A stretch of 64,000 bases of DNA, taken from Hymenolepis diminuta. Its lineage: Eukaryota; Platyhelminthes; Cestoda; Cyclophyllidea; Hymenolepididae. The DNA is taken from assembly GCA_900708905.1 (NCBI GenBank), contig CAADRB010000026.1:1777185-1841184 (forward strand), read 5' to 3'. This document shows positions 1-20,449 of this stretch, piece after piece; within the stretch, counting starts at the first letter, position 1; the number at the start of each line of letters is the position of its first letter. A program made the translations under genes and the position numbers. The notes under the pieces are model-generated. The model made no database searches, was not told the origin of the DNA, and worked only from the letters and a program-made list of their open reading frames with translations.

Positions 1-3000
1 GAAATTTTTATTGCGGGAAAGTAATTGAGATTGAATAAGTAAAATTCAATTAGGAATAACTGAAGGGGATCGAAAAGGTAGCGGCAAAATAGTTACTTAA
101 CTTGAATTTCGGTTCCAGGTTGCAGAATATGGGTGATTCACTGCTTCAAGTGGGAAAAGTTCATCCAGAGTGAACATAGCTTAAGAGGCATTTGAATGCG
201 ACTTCAGTTCACTCTTGTTAGATGTAAGAAAATGTATCAATCCAGAAATGAAACTCGGCCACTTACTTTCTAGATGGGCACTATTCAAATTAATCAACCA
301 TTCACTGTTCAATCTATTTCTTTGGTATTTAAGATACAAAGTCATGACAAAGAATAGGAAGTTTACCGTTCTATATAATAATTTATAAAGACGAGAATCG
401 AGCAGTGAGATTAGTAGACTTTTTGCAACCAGTGATATTTACCTAAGTAGGGTCGTGAATTAAGTCACTCAGCCTTAAGGCTTTCTGGAGCGTATTAGGC
501 AGAGTTTCGATCAGTTGAAATTCAGCATTAAAGATATTTGGTCTTAGGAGCAAGGAGATTTGTTAGTCTTTAGTTTCGTAATTTCATATTTCACATGTCA
601 GTTTGCAATTTTCTGACCAAGTTTTACAAATTTGGGCGGCGGCACCACTCCCATCCTTGGAGTTACACAACTTTTTGATGCGATTTTAAACTATTATAAA
701 TAAATTTATTAACTAATCTGTTATATTGGATAGGTGAACTCAATTTTCTTCTAAGTCGATTTCTGATAATAGTCGAAAAAGAGATTCTGAAGGAGTTATC
801 AAGACCACGTTGATATCTTAATAAACCAAATACTCAGGATCCAATATATCGTTTCATTTTTCACATACCAAATGGCCTTTGTGTTAATTTATGCTAACAG
901 ATTTATGTCTGTTGAACCACATAGTGTTTACGTCAAATGAAGAGTAAATTTGGCCTGAAGAACAGGAAGTGCAATATCGCCAATCCAGCTAATCTCACCG
1001 TATAAAATTTACAACCGTTTAGCATGTGTGTGTCCAAAAATACTGCTCGGTCCCACTGCTTCTGCAAATAAAACAATGAGATCGTGAATACAAGCCATCA
1101 AGTACGTTGCTACTAAATAATTAGAAGTAGGTTCGCAAACTTGCTAACATAAACTAAAGCCCGCACGCATCACGCAGAGTTAACCAGTGGAAAGCTAGTA
1201 TGCTGAGATAGGCTCATCTTCGAGTCGCATGCTAAGTCAGAGGAGAATGCCGATACTGGCAACATGATCACTTCTTCTTACCCTTTATACCCGTTGTGCT
1301 TCTTGGTCTCTGTTTCAATCCTTTAAACGTCTTTAAAGGGTTATATCCCTACACATTAACTCTTATCTATGAGATGTTACTTAATTTGGACTTATTTATA
1401 CCACACTTCCTGCAGTGGCATTCTATCAAACGCGCGCGTTGACTTATACGTCTACTTTGTCGTGAACGTTAGATAATAATTTTATTGGTTAAAAATCAAG
1501 AAAACGAAGAATACAAAGATGGCCAACTCAACTCAGCGCTCCGTATTCTGTCCTGTTTTACCAAATTGCATTTTCACTTATTCCGTGTAGATGCATATCT
1601 CTTGCCTATTAACTTCCCATTCACATATTACTTCCGGCCGTCTTTCTAATAAGTTGCGGTTGTTCACTATACTTGTTCCTCTCCATTCAACTTTTGGACT
1701 CTTGATTTGAAAAAAACTGCCATTTCTTGTTAGCTCTAAGGAAAATCAATTTAAAGGAGATATCGCAAAGCTTAACTTGTCCGAGCTCATATTAATTCTC
1801 CCTTGGAGGTATAGTTTAAACTAACGGGATGTTAGAACGGAAGATGCTCAGTCTAACCTAATTACTTTTAAAATTGTCTGTATGATCACCTCCTAGTCAA
1901 TTGAAATAAGTTCTATGTGAAATCTTTTTAACAGAAATTTCGGACGATGCCCAGGAAATAAGAATTTATCCACGTCCATGTTCGCTGGTGGTATAATAAT
2001 CGACATTCCATTTCCGTCTGTCTGCAATTTTTATTCGATTAATAGAAATAGGACTGGGTTTTCCATACGAGTGACTCCAGACTGCTACTTGTCAGTTCAA
2101 GATGAATTTACTAATAGGTTTGGAAATTTTTGGTAACTCTATGATTTGTCGTGTCACTCATTATATTGTCATTTATTATAAAAGTTCATCCTGGGTGAGC
2201 TCTTGCGAGCTCTGGTAGACCCTGAAATCTTGGCTATTAGAGGAAAATGTCTGCTTATATCAGTAAAAGGTATTATAACATTAATCTGAAAACCTAAAAT
2301 TTGAAAATTTAAAATAAATTTCCTATTAATCAGCTCTAAACAACTTGGACGTAGCAATTCAAACGATAATTTGAAAATGTTACTTTGGGCTCGAGCGCTC
2401 GAGATTCGAAAGACCAATTTCTAAAGTTTGGACTCTAGAACGTCAGATCTTATCACAACGAATTGCAACCCCTTTTTCTTACAGATCAACTGTCTGCCAG
2501 AAAAATCCATCTAGGAATTTTGAAAGAAACCAAAATAGCCGAAATATTGAAAACTGAAGTAATCCCAATATTTACTATTTATAATTCTGGATATAAGAAT
2601 AGCTCCATTCTAATCGGTGGGTAGCATTTCTCATCAACGATTTTTGATTCTAAGCTCAAGAATTCAAATCTATTTCCAACAGGTTAAAGGCAATTATAGT
2701 GTTGGCTATATATCCGTGGTTATTATTGGTTGCTATGCGCCAACAAGTTGCACTCTTAAATTTTTAGAGAATGAATAATTTTTTCACAACTGGATGCTGA
2801 ATTGAGTGACAAAAGGTGTAAATGGGAAAATATCATCACTATGGAAGGTGTTAACAACCGATTTGGCCAGAATGGTCATGTAAATCATATGAACACAATA
2901 GGCTTCTCTACAGACGCAGTGGAGACGACGTTAAATGGAATGTGCCTATTAAGTTTTTATGAAGTAAACAATCTTAATGCTGACAATTTCTTTTTTTCCA

Positions 3001-3639
3001 AAAACCTAACAAAAGATGGCACACGTGGTGCTATCAAGGAGGAGACCAAGTTGCTGTCCTAGATTTCTATTATGCTTCAATGAAAAGTTGAGTTAAATTT
3101 CCTAATACACGAACAAAGAAAGAAGCAGATACAATCTCTGATTGCTGCTCAGTTACATTAAATCTCACTTTTGTGGGTATATTGAGGAAGTTGAGTAAAC
3201 ATATAAATCAAACAGGAATTTGGGAGTAGAACATGGGAATTGTTCTCATATCAAATTCTAGTAAAGAAGATCTCAGAACACAACGATTTGGAATACAACG
3301 ATATGGTAAATATTTTTACAAAGGCTGCTGCTAAAGTATGCTGGAAAATCATTCTAGTGAGATAAATGGCTAGAGCAAGTTTGTGTGCTAAACTTCTCGA
3401 GAGGAAAGAGCTACAAAACGGTGGGTAACTAACTTATCTTCTGAATCATATGCCGCCTATAAAAGGTATTCAAATAAAGTAAACTTACACTGAATGCAAA
3501 ATGGTTATTCTTAGAAGAAAAGGTGGCAAACTTTCTGGAATGGCTGATTTTTAATAAACTCAGAAAAGCCTGCGACTTAATTCGAAAAGTTCGGCTGACA
3601 ATATCTCGAGCATCGTCTAATTCGAAATGAAATAAGTCC
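1..3639. other. Gene-free AT-rich stretch
   Basis: No reading frame here resembles a known protein, and none is long enough to stand alone. The longest is an 86-codon frame at 2802-3062 (plus), which matches no family I know and has no convincing splice sites around it. I see no RNA gene and no clear tandem repeat. Confidence 0.5.
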
Positions 3640-4940
3640 GCTGTCGATCCCACATTTGGCTATAGGTTGACATTATGAAACAGCACTTTTCTTTTTTGAC
3701 TTAAGGAAGGCCTTTGATTCACGATCCCTACAATTTTAACCAGACTGTGTAAACCAAAGTTGTCCTGGAGTGTAGTCAACTGCTTTAGACAAATCCTAGG
3801 TGTGAAGTATTTTCTATGTTGATGGATGTTTGATAAGGATGCAAAAGGGTCCCATGCTCTTTAACACAGTATCCCAACTTTTATAAGAGGAAGTCTATGC
3901 AACCTTCGAGGAAGTGAAAATCGAACTCTTGAGTTTTGAAGCATGCGAGTGGTCAATAGGACATTTAGAATACGCAGACGACTTACGTTTTATTACTAAT
4001 TCGATGTGTCACGCTGAACAATTCTACGGAGATGTAAATTAGTACTAGATAAGTATGTCATGGAAATGGCATATGGAAAGACGATCTAGATGTACGCATA
4101 TTCAGATTTGAAGGAGTCCTATCTGCAATTAGATTAACAGAGGATTTATTGAGTGAATTCCCAGACACGTCTTGGTTCTTCTGTGAATGACGAAGGACTT
4201 ACTGGTGATATTATAAGACTGAATATCACGAAGGCTAAAAGATGGCTGATGATGCTCAGACCACTTCTAAAATAGATAGTACTTTCAATCAAAACTCAAG
4301 CAGAACTATTTGAAACACTCATTGAGCCTGCCCTTATTTACAGTTTGTTTACTACTGTCGCGAGGTGGATGATGATAAATTTTAAGGCTGTTTAGAACAC
4401 AGCACGAGGGATGAAGGTGGACATGTGCAGCGGACGACAAATGAGCTTTCAGGTGCTGGCAGAGAGAAACTTCGCCACATAATTAGAGAATTGTAGAATT
4501 AACTTCTGGATAAGTCTGCACAAAAAGGCGGCATAATCATTAAACATTTACTGAATTCCCAGGTACCATAATTGGGGAAATCTAAAATTTCCCATACAAT
4601 GAACAGGCAAATGCAACTCAATTCAGATGTGAGGCAGTTGATCGGTGAGAAAGTGAGTGCGGTTTGGATGCATTATCCTAATAAGAAACTACCCGTGGTT
4701 ATTGGAACACCAGCCGCAAGTAAAAGGTGAGAGAAGAAGGAAATAGCTTGCATGGACATTCAGTGTCATGGCTCTTCATAAATGCGTGTGAGATGAGAAG
4801 GTACTGGCGAATAGACCTTCATCAAAATGCAGACATTCCACAAACTGATAGAATTCCTTTCCCACTAGATGGTTGCTGCAGGAGCAATGTGAACAAATGC
4901 GTGGTAACGATATCATTTGGAAACCTGACAACCTGAGGAT
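3640..4940 (+). mobile_element. Decayed LINE (non-LTR) reverse transcriptase, copy A
   Basis: This is the remnant of a non-LTR retrotransposon pol. At about 3683 the plus strand reads ALFFFDLRKAFDS, the conserved block around the first catalytic aspartate of LINE reverse transcriptases. Further on, GHLEYADDLRFIT contains the YADD catalytic box at 3971-3982, so the active-site aspartates are still encoded. Many stops and frame changes lie between the blocks, so no protein can be made. The last 200 bases encode a C-terminal segment, CEMRRYWRI, at about 4786-4815. The same segment recurs at about 8650, and the DNA of the second large copy near 60410 is similar. No 5' UTR, endonuclease domain or target-site duplication was recognised. 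The clade (RTE, CR1 or other) cannot be settled by eye. Confidence 0.8.
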
Positions 4941-5587
4941 TTCCAATGCAGTTGGGTTTTGATACTAGACTTACTCCAAACCCTCACTGACATTGTTTAA
5001 ATCACTTCTACCACCAATTTTGTTTTGACGCTCTCTATGACTATAAATCGTAAAAATTCCTTTCCTTGCCTTGGATAGTATTAATAGGTATGACAAAAGC
5101 ATCCTGAATTGACAGTAAAACATGAAGTTTAATTATGCGAAAATATTAGCAAGCTTTCGATTTTGATCTTGAATCTTCATCTAGAAATGTGTCATTATAT
5201 AAAGAAATGCGCAGCTTTGATCATATTATTCTCAATCCTTACTGTTCAGAACAGAATTACGTATATTGTGTCAGGATACTATTATCTGTTTATGTGTAGT
5301 TTGGACACCTAACCTGATTAAACACTCTGAGGTCATTTCAGTAGAGTACCCATATTCATGACTGCATAATGGTCGAAATTAATGAAAATTATTCAATTCA
5401 ACCATAGATTTACATATTAAATTTTGGTCGTTTTGTGTGTTTCACTAGAAATTTTAAGTTGAGATTTGTAGCATTCTATGCAGACACATAATTGATCTGA
5501 TTTTCAGATCAGGAAGTTTATTGATTATTCATCGACGAACAAAGAACGCGAAATCAGTTAACCCCTTAACCTTACTGTAGGAAGCGC

Positions 5588-5862
5588 TGTCTAAATAGAT
5601 CTTTATTAAGGCACGTCATGTACACAAACTACATGAAAAATGCAAATAAAGGCCAAGGAACAAAGAACACAGATGTTGAGAGGCAACGGCCATCTTGCCT
5701 ACGATCGCAAATCTCCACCAAGAGCAACAGCGAAAGATGAGTATATGACTTGATCTAACCAGTGGTTGCGCTGAGCTCCAGCTCGAATTCCCCATTGATC
5801 CATTCTGCATGCAGATATAATCTCCCGTTATATCCAGCAAGACTGCGAGCCTCCTATTCCTT
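5588..5862. repeat. Interspersed repeat R1, copy 1
   Basis: About 270 bases here match 43483-43755 in the same orientation. Shared blocks include TCTAAATAGATCTTTAT at the left edge, a CCATCTT...CAAA(C)CTCCA...GAGCAAC block in the middle, and TCCAGCAAGACT(A/G)CGAGCC at the right edge. Read on the minus strand, both copies begin with a frame starting ARSLAG and end in a T-rich region. Copy 1 carries an AATAAA on the minus strand at 5602-5607, so the right-to-left sense may be the 3' end or LTR of a retroelement. I cannot name the family. Confidence 0.7.
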
Positions 5863-8589
5863 TACAGTTGACCAATATTCGTGTAACTCTTGGTCTCCTC
5901 TCTTCGAGAAGGCGTCTTCCTGTTAGTTTCGTGTTTTATATCATTGGTTTATGTGGGGAGATCTCTATTTCTAGCTTGATTGGGCTCTTAGAGTAGTTTT
6001 ACTATCAGTTTTTCCAATGACACAGTTTAGTAAGTTGAGATGCAGTGCTTCCAATATTGCTTTTATTAGAAGGGAAATTGTGTAAAGTTTGAAGAATTCG
6101 GTCTAGAAGATTAGTGACGAATCAGAAACTGGAAGTTTTACCTAAGATCTTCTTGGTATTAAATATTTAGAGATGATATATCCGGCTAGAGCCGAATTTA
6201 AAATATTATTTTTTTGCAAATTTGCATTGAGTGCTGATTTTTCATAAGCGAATTTTGTATTGGTCATATTTTCATGGAGAGAGAAGAACAGTTTGAAGTA
6301 TTTGAACGCAGAGAAGCCTTGCATTTAGTCCTGCGCACATTTAAGAAATTGAATGATAATTTGATTTTCTATCTCAGATTGAAGTTGTTTAGAATGATAC
6401 CCTTTCTTCTTTCTCATGCTAAATGAAAGTTTATTTCACAGTTTGGACAATTTTCCACAACTAAATCTGGTTTGTACGACGTATAGTTCTATTCATAGGG
6501 TTGATTTACGTTTTCCTTTATGCAATCAGAATATCTGAAGTTAAGACTTTGCTTTCTTTTGTCCCTGGTTATTTTTGGACATTCATTGCACAAATTAACC
6601 AATAAAAACCAAGAATCAGAAACAAAACTGTTGTTTCTAATGAAGTTTAGGTGTCAGGTATTATCAACCAAATATCTTTGTTAATTTCTAAATAAAAGTG
6701 TTTGCGTACACTTTGCAATCTCTATATCCATCAGTATTCAATAAAATTTCATCACTGACGATTCTGATCTAAGAGTAACAACCTTTTTTGTATGAACTGA
6801 CTGATATTTACTGAATTTATTTTAAATCCGACGGCGTGATCATCACACTCATTCAAGATGTATAGTAAAAACACAAGTATATGTGCATATTCGCACATAG
6901 AGGCATTAATTTTCGAAGCATATTCAGTCAGATGAACTTAAACAGATTTTCGTATCAGCCTAGTGAAACCGATTTAAAGATTTAATTCATTTGATCGGAA
7001 GATCGTACTGAAAATGCAAGTTGGGTGAGAATGAATTTAGTTTTCAAGATAACAGTTAATGAGGGCAAGGGTAAGTGAAATTTGGAAATTTTAAAGATTT
7101 GCTTGAGGAAGATGCAAACGAGCACAAACTTTATTTTCAAAAAGTAATATCTAATGCAATTCAAATCTCTTTCAAGTTTAAGCTCTAAGTAAGCAGATTG
7201 CTCTTAAGTAGCTCATAAAAGTCATAGAAAGTTGCAGCTCTAGCTCATGGTATTAGATGAGCCACTGCAAAACCTAATTCATCTGCAGCCTAGAAATTGG
7301 GGCTATTGAGAATCTGTGTTTTGTATACGATTTTTCAGTTATGACCATTCTGGCTTCAATTAAAACAATAAAATGGTCAACAAGATAGATACTTATGTAC
7401 ACCACTTTCTTCACGCAGACATCAGGCAAAGAACGGTTCTAGACTAAATCGGATCGAAATGAATTATGCGTTTGAGTGTACAATTATCATTTAAAATGAA
7501 ATAATGTCGAATAAAGTTCAAGATTTTATGACTGAAAAAAATAGTTTAATAATACCAATAATACAGGCAAAGTTTCATTCGATATTTAAATATAAAGGGC
7601 ATTTGCATTTTAATATAATTTTTCTAAAATTGTGGATTTTTTAGTCAGATAAACAAACTGCCTATTTCACTTACTGTTTCCTAATTTATTCGTTTTATTC
7701 AACTTCCAAATTATAATGAACTAGACATTCTTTCCCACATGTCAGGTTCTATTTCTGGTGTTCAGCAACTTTTCCATATAGTATTTTCTAAGTTAACGCT
7801 TAGCAAGCAGACGGTAGGGTATGCAAAGCGCAGAATGTGCGCACTAGAGTGATGTGGACTATTTTTGGACATTTTCAGTACAGATTAACATCTTTAGAAA
7901 AAAGAACGAACAAATTCCACTGACATTTAGTGTCCTTCAGAGAAAGCATTGTAGTAAATGCTTCTGTTGATGAAGTGGATTCATTAATTATTATGCATAT
8001 TTGTTCTACTGAATTTAGTTACTTGGAAATGTAAACAGTTATATCTTGTCGTCGATTCTCGACTTTCTTAGCCTTTTTATAGCCGGTGTGTATTATATTC
8101 GGATAGCCGTAAAATAACAAGCCAAATGGATAGGTTAAGTAAACACCAATAAACACCGTTAAAAAATACTCTAGAATGTATGACCTGGTAAGTCAAAGTA
8201 TTAGTAGGCCAAATTTCACATCCTTCGGAGGAGAATCTAACAATTTAATTTCACTAAATGGCTTGGATTACTCGCTTGGCCGTACGTCAGCTCTAGAATC
8301 TCCATGTATGACCAAGGAACTGATTATTGAGAGAAGAAACGGAATAGCAACTGAGACGTCTCTACTTATTTTCAGTCTGTTTTTCATCACTGCTTCATTC
8401 GGGTATCAATCCATAATTGTATAAATCTGTATAAAAACCACAATTCTTGAACTTTTGTTGAATAGTTTAACCTCACGTTCAATAGGATTGAGTTCCCGTT
8501 AAGCTTACATCAGTTTGTTTTTGTTTAACTATTAGTTCGATATTTTCGTTTGGCTCTAACGAAATTGGAGTTGGACTGGATTGCTAAGA
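5863..8589. other. Gene-free AT-rich stretch
   Basis: No recognisable coding region, RNA gene or long repeat was seen. Short frames such as 8176-8424 (plus, 82 codons) have no family resemblance and no splice context that would support them. Confidence 0.45.
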
Positions 8590-8710
8590 ATTCAAATAAG
8601 AAAATTATCTGCGAATATGTCCGGTGTCATCAACTCTTCTCAGATGAGTGTGACATGAGAAGATACTGGCAAATCTACAATCTAAAACCTGAGATAATCT
8701 CATTTCCTGA
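8590..8710 (+). mobile_element. Detached 3' tail of the LINE family, copy C
   Basis: The plus strand encodes LFSDECDMRRYWQI, closely matching LFINACEMRRYWRI from the end of copy A (about 4770-4815). The nucleotide match starts before the peptide, with shared blocks GTGTCAT...CTCTTC and TGAGAAG(G/A)TACTGGC(G/A)AAT. It is about 120 bases long and is followed by unrelated DNA. LINEs often leave 5'-truncated insertions, so this is probably a short independent insertion of the same family. Confidence 0.7.
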
Positions 8711-9648
8711 TGAGGATAATTATTAAGGTATATTTGAATGGAGGATGATTGTGAAATAAACCGAAATCATGTCAGTCAGATTGCGCTGAAAATAAGGCGC
8801 AAATATCCTAATGATGGTTTCAGAGTTCAGAAGAAGTAAAGCTGTTAATTTTTGAAATACGCTTCTTTCTCAGGTTCCCCATTCTATTTACTGTCTCCTG
8901 GGCTTTGTCAGTACGATTGTACGGTGTTAGGCCTTTTGTCATTGACGCAGAGAGCGGTATTTGTTTTCTGGCATTTAGACTTACGAAGGAATTATTCTTT
9001 TAGTGAAATACGAAAGTTTTCGGCTGAAAGTTTAAAATCTTAATTACTTAGATCTTGTTTCAGGTTATCTTGTAAAAATTATTTTAAGGCGCAGCTAGAT
9101 GGCAATGAAGGATCAAATTACTAATTTGATAAGATTATCATTGTTTTTAAAAGTGCATTTTCCACAAACAACTCAGCATATTAAAGAAATAAATAAGCCT
9201 TTCAAGACACTAACTCATTTTTTTTCTTCTAATGCTTAAAGAAACAGACGGACCATTGGCAGTATCCGGCAAAAAGTTCCAACAACAGTTTTGCATAGAG
9301 GGCTCACAGGAAAACTACCATTCGTGAGTTAACGTATGAAAGGTGACAACAAGTCACTTTAGAAGTCAAACAATTATGTCAATAAGTGAGATGAGAGGGA
9401 GAGAGAGTAAAGAGGAGTAAAAACGCACTGGATTCAATAGCTCTGTTGCAGCTATATTAACACATTGGATCAAACTATAGACTTAGGCGTAAGGAGGAGC
9501 CGATAATCTAAGAAACCATAGTTTTGGAGAGGTAAAAAGATATATGAAATCAAGGGAGTAAAGAACTGGATGAATGGATGAAAGCGAAGAGTTTAAAGAA
9601 AGAAAGAGGGAGTGAGATTCACAATAAAGAATGCAGGCTTTGTAATGT
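8711..9648. other. Glycogen synthase 3' flank and gene-free DNA
   Basis: This stretch lies downstream of the glycogen synthase stop codon (minus strand) and should contain its 3' UTR. I found no canonical AATAAA on the minus strand close to the stop, so the poly(A) site is unplaced. No other gene was seen. Confidence 0.4.
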
Positions 9649-16455
<6,807 letters not shown>

Positions 16456-17951
16456 ATCTATCTTTTATTTGCTTAACCGCTTAACTGCTATTATATGCAC
16501 AGTGCAATTCAGTTGAGCAAATAAAACAATAAAAATAAAAATATTGGAAAGTTTATTCTCTGAAATTTAAGTCTATTCTAATTTCGTATAAATAATTTTA
16601 TCCGATAGGTCTAAATTTGAGAATGCTTTTATGATTCGTTAAACACAGTTGGATAAAGGTATGTTTATAGAATAATAATGCCATATCAAATTACATTTAT
16701 CCAGATTGTCTGAAAATGAATCTAAATCCAAATTTGGTTAACTTTTTTTCTCGAACTATTATCTGTAATTTACCTTGAACTTCTGCAACAGACTGACATT
16801 GCGTATGTGTGCATAGTTACGTTTAAAAGGGTTAATACTGAATGATTATTAGATATTATCATACTTATGCATGAAATATCATTTAATTTTACCAATAAAG
16901 TGTGTAAAGCGGTTTATGAATGCGAGAGAATCAATATTTTTGGCAGATTATGCAGTAATCTAACCTCTGCTCACATGTTATGGAACCAATATTATCGTGT
17001 TGCCTAATTCGAGGAATATTTAACCGATTTCTCATCGTCTGAATTATCTCAACAGCCCTCATATATATACACAGAGTCAATATATGTATATACAGAGAAA
17101 CAAGTATGAAATTTTAGTGTTTTATTGTAATATTATAAGTATTGTCTTAAATGTGAAGACTAATTGGAGAAATTCATTTAAGGTTTTATTTTCAATATTA
17201 TGGCACTGATCATAATTACTGTAATATTTAACTTAATACTATTAACTGGTTTTGAATTAATCTAAAAATATGATCAGGATTTATTTAAACCTACACCTCT
17301 GTGATATAGAAAATTTGTAAATTCTCTTTGCATGTAATTGGCCCAGAAGCATGCAAAATCGACTTAGTCCTTTATCATTACGCACGCTGGCTAATGTTGT
17401 CAATTTCAAGTACAGCACTGCAAAATGACGAACTAAGAAATACTAATTGTCTTAGACCTATGTAAATAGATGCCTAACGCACAAACAAAGAACCATACTT
17501 TGAATTAAAGTATTTGTAGTGTTAATAATCAAAATGCGGTTCAAATATCCTGTCAATAAAGATTTTAGTGACCGGTCAAGCTGTAAGCAAAAGAGTCCCT
17601 TCTATAGACATGCTACTTTAATCAAATTTGAATAAGTTCGACAAAAACTGGCAGTATTTTTTGCCTTTTAAATAATAATTGTCAATTCCTTGTACAATCC
17701 TGAATCTCCATTCTATTAAAGTTTTATATTTGCCTCCTATTGCTTATAGGCATCTTATCGCGTAAATACGTAGATTCACATTTCTTTTAATAAATGAGAA
17801 TAAAATTTTAAAATAGCATCTGATAAGTGAAAATTTTGAATTTGCCAATTTTGAATCAGTTAAAATTGCTTGCATAAACGTCGGACATTCGTTGCAAATT
17901 CATTGGCTATCTCTGGACTGACCTTTTATTTGGCCGGCCAGACCATATGAA
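16456..17951. promoter_or_regulatory. Shared upstream region of divergent glycogen synthase and CSP genes
   Basis: The two start codons face away from each other across about 1.5 kb, so promoters or trans-splice sites of both genes should lie here. The DNA is AT-rich with TATA-like runs, for example near 17060-17090, but nothing distinctive enough to call a promoter. No coding region was seen. Confidence 0.4.
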
Positions 17952-19730
17952 ATGGCTGCTGAGGATAATCCTTTTCTAAGTGCAAGTCGGAAATTGTCGT
18001 AGGTTTGTTTATTTTTGTCTAGTGTCTTAAGTGCCTCTGGAGCAACCCTTTATCATATTCTTGGTGTCCCAAAAGGAGCTGACGAGGACGACATTAAACG
18101 GGCATATCGAAAGGTAAATTCGCATTTCCATCGTCAGTAGTCGCAACATGTTGTGATCTTTATATTTACACATAACATTATTCTAATTGTGTTTTAAAGT
18201 AATTTTTCCGTCTTACGTTTATCCATATTCTCTTTACAATCATTGTGATATGTTAAGAGTGAAATGCATCTGTTAATTTCCTAGGCGGCTTTGCGCTTTC
18301 ATCCTGACAAAAACCCAAACAATCCTGCTGCTGCTGATATCGTAAGTTATTTCATAAAGAGCAACTTTTGAATGATATCAATCTTGCCAATTTGAGTCTA
18401 CAATATCTGCATTGTGGTTACTGGCTTAACGTATCTTCTACGTCTAGTTTAAAGATGTGAGCAGGGCTTATCAGGCCTTGATGGATCCAGTAAAGCGGAA
18501 TATTTATGATAAATATGGAAGCTTGGGCCTATCAATAGCTGAACAAGTGGGAGAGGACAATGTGAACACCTACTTCATGCTTTCAAGCAAATGGTGTAAG
18601 GCACTTTTCTTCTTCTGCTGTGCTATCACTGGATGCTATTTTTGTTGTTGCTGTTGCTTCTGCTGCAACTTCTGCTTCGGAAAATTCAAACCCCACAATT
18701 ATGAGCCAGAAATTCCAGAAGAAATCAACCTACATGTAAGTGCACTTGCATGATACACGTCTCCCATACATTTGATTAACCTACAAATTTGCCAAGATTA
18801 TAAACAGTAGTATGGGTTAAAAGGTATAAAATAATAGTTTACTATGCAGGCCAATCTCCTGAAATCCGGTGGTTTTGCTCTCCACGTCAGAAATCTCCCC
18901 AGTTTTGCTTTTATAATTGTGGTTAAATGCGAGTGTTCTCAGTTCGCTCTTGTGTGTTCAACTTACCGGTTTAGAATAACTGGTGCTGTAGTTAGAACTT
19001 ATCCGGAAGCATGCCAACATAAAAATGTAGATAGTGGTATCTATGTCCCTCAAGCAAATCTATTTCATAGGTAATTTCATAATAGATGCTTTCACCAAGC
19101 TTATTGTTAAGGATATTCTTTGGTGGCGATGCATGGAAGAATTCCGAAATTCTCAACTTTTTTCTTTATCAGTTTGAATATCAGTGATTTAAACCACTTT
19201 AAGTGTGAGATTATTCAAACTTTTTCGGTTAGTTCTTAATTAGACTTCTCATGAATAGAAAGTCGCTTTACGCAAACATTCCTTATTTCATTGTTCTACC
19301 TACAACTCGTCCTTTTGGTTCATGCATGTATTTAACTAAGCGCTCTTATTTAATGACGAAGATCACAGAAGACAGCGAGAACGACTGCTTTACGAGTTTT
19401 TCTAATCCTATCCTTGGGGCTCTTAAGGCAACCTTTATAAACATAATTGGCTCGTGATATGATTTCGAAATCTTTATCTGAAGATACGTTAAGTTAAAAG
19501 AGTGTCTCGGTATGTTTGCAATAAATTACTACTTTCTTTACTATTGACAGGATGAAGATTTAGCGGATCTGGCAGATCCAATGCATCAGGCTGCTCCACC
19601 GTACAATCCAGACGCAATACGGCAAACTCAATTCAATTCCTCTTATGCGCCAACAGAGGGGCTCATGCCGCCGACAACAGGGGTTGTTATCACTCAGCAA
19701 CCACCTTCCAACATGCCTAGTGGCTACTAG
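17952..19730 (+). CDS. DNAJC5: Cysteine string protein (DNAJC5-type co-chaperone), 5 exons, 217 aa
   Basis: CSP is a palmitoylated J-protein on synaptic and secretory vesicles that works with Hsc70 to keep SNARE proteins folded. Exons: 17952-17998, 18032-18113, 18285-18341, 18448-18735, 19551-19730 (654 nt with stop). The start gives [16 protein letters not shown], preserving the RKLS site that PKA phosphorylates in this family. The J domain covers about residues 20-88 and holds HPD at 49-51. The linker [24 protein letters not shown] is nearly family-standard. The cysteine string spans residues 112-138 with 12 cysteines, including five in a row (128-132). The 217-residue length slightly exceeds human CSPalpha (198); the extra length is in the proline-rich C-terminal tail. 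An earlier ATG at 17947 is out of frame and soon stops. The first intron is only 33 nt and has two possible acceptors nine bases apart. A poly(A) signal lies at 20152-20157. Confidence 0.96.
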
Positions 19731-20151
19731 AGATGGCTTCGTTCTCTCATACTCTCACTATTTATAAGCTGTTTTCTTTCCATTCTACTACACTCTTTTC
19801 TCACTCACTCTGTCTCTGTGATCTCTCAGTGTTGTGCGTTTTCTTTTTTCTATTATTTATTTCCATTTATTTGCTCACTTGCTTTAGTGTGGGCATCTCT
19901 GTGTGCAATATACATTCCATTTTCACGATATCTAGTTGTAGTTTTTGAGAGAAGGAAATTTGGTAAATTGTGATGCTTTGCTGTGTGCGACTTTTATTTT
20001 ATTTGGGGTATTTCGATACTTGAGTATTACTTCCGATTTTATTAAATAATTTTGGAATGGTTATTCAAATGGCTGATCCAATCACGATCTGTGTGTGCAA
20101 CTGAAGAAACAAAGAATGTCAAAGGATTAGCCATCTTTATTTTGGTAATTG

Positions 20152-20157
20152 AATAAA
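20152..20157 (+). terminator. Candidate poly(A) signal of the CSP gene
   Basis: A canonical AATAAA lies about 420 nt after the CSP stop codon and is followed by T-rich sequence. It is the clearest signal in the 3' flank, but usage is inferred. Confidence 0.45.
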
Positions 20158-20449
20158 ATTGTCAATCTTAGATCACCTAGAATCTGCGTATTACAAGAAG
20201 CATTTCCCTAGTTTAATACTGTTGGAACATACAACAGTTAGTTAATAAATAATGATGGGACGTATAATGTCGGCTGAATTTTGAAAAGGAACCGTATATT
20301 AATGATTAGCAACTATAGCACTCTTATAGAAGGTCAAAGCCAGTTTTAGACATTACTTCCTAGAACATATCACATTAAATGAAAGTTCAGCTAGTGATAC
20401 ATTCTCCCACCCACACTTCTAAGTTATTGTTGTCAAATCCCTAAAGTGT

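Noticed and set aside
17947..17979. Earlier ATG for the CSP gene
   Set aside because: It is out of frame with the J domain and stops after ten codons; the ATG at 17952 gives the family N-terminus with RKLS.
18844..19457. Open frames in the last CSP intron (76 and 68 codons)
   Set aside because: CSP joins cleanly from 18735 to 19551 in phase and the frames have no CSP-like content, so they are not alternative exons on present evidence.
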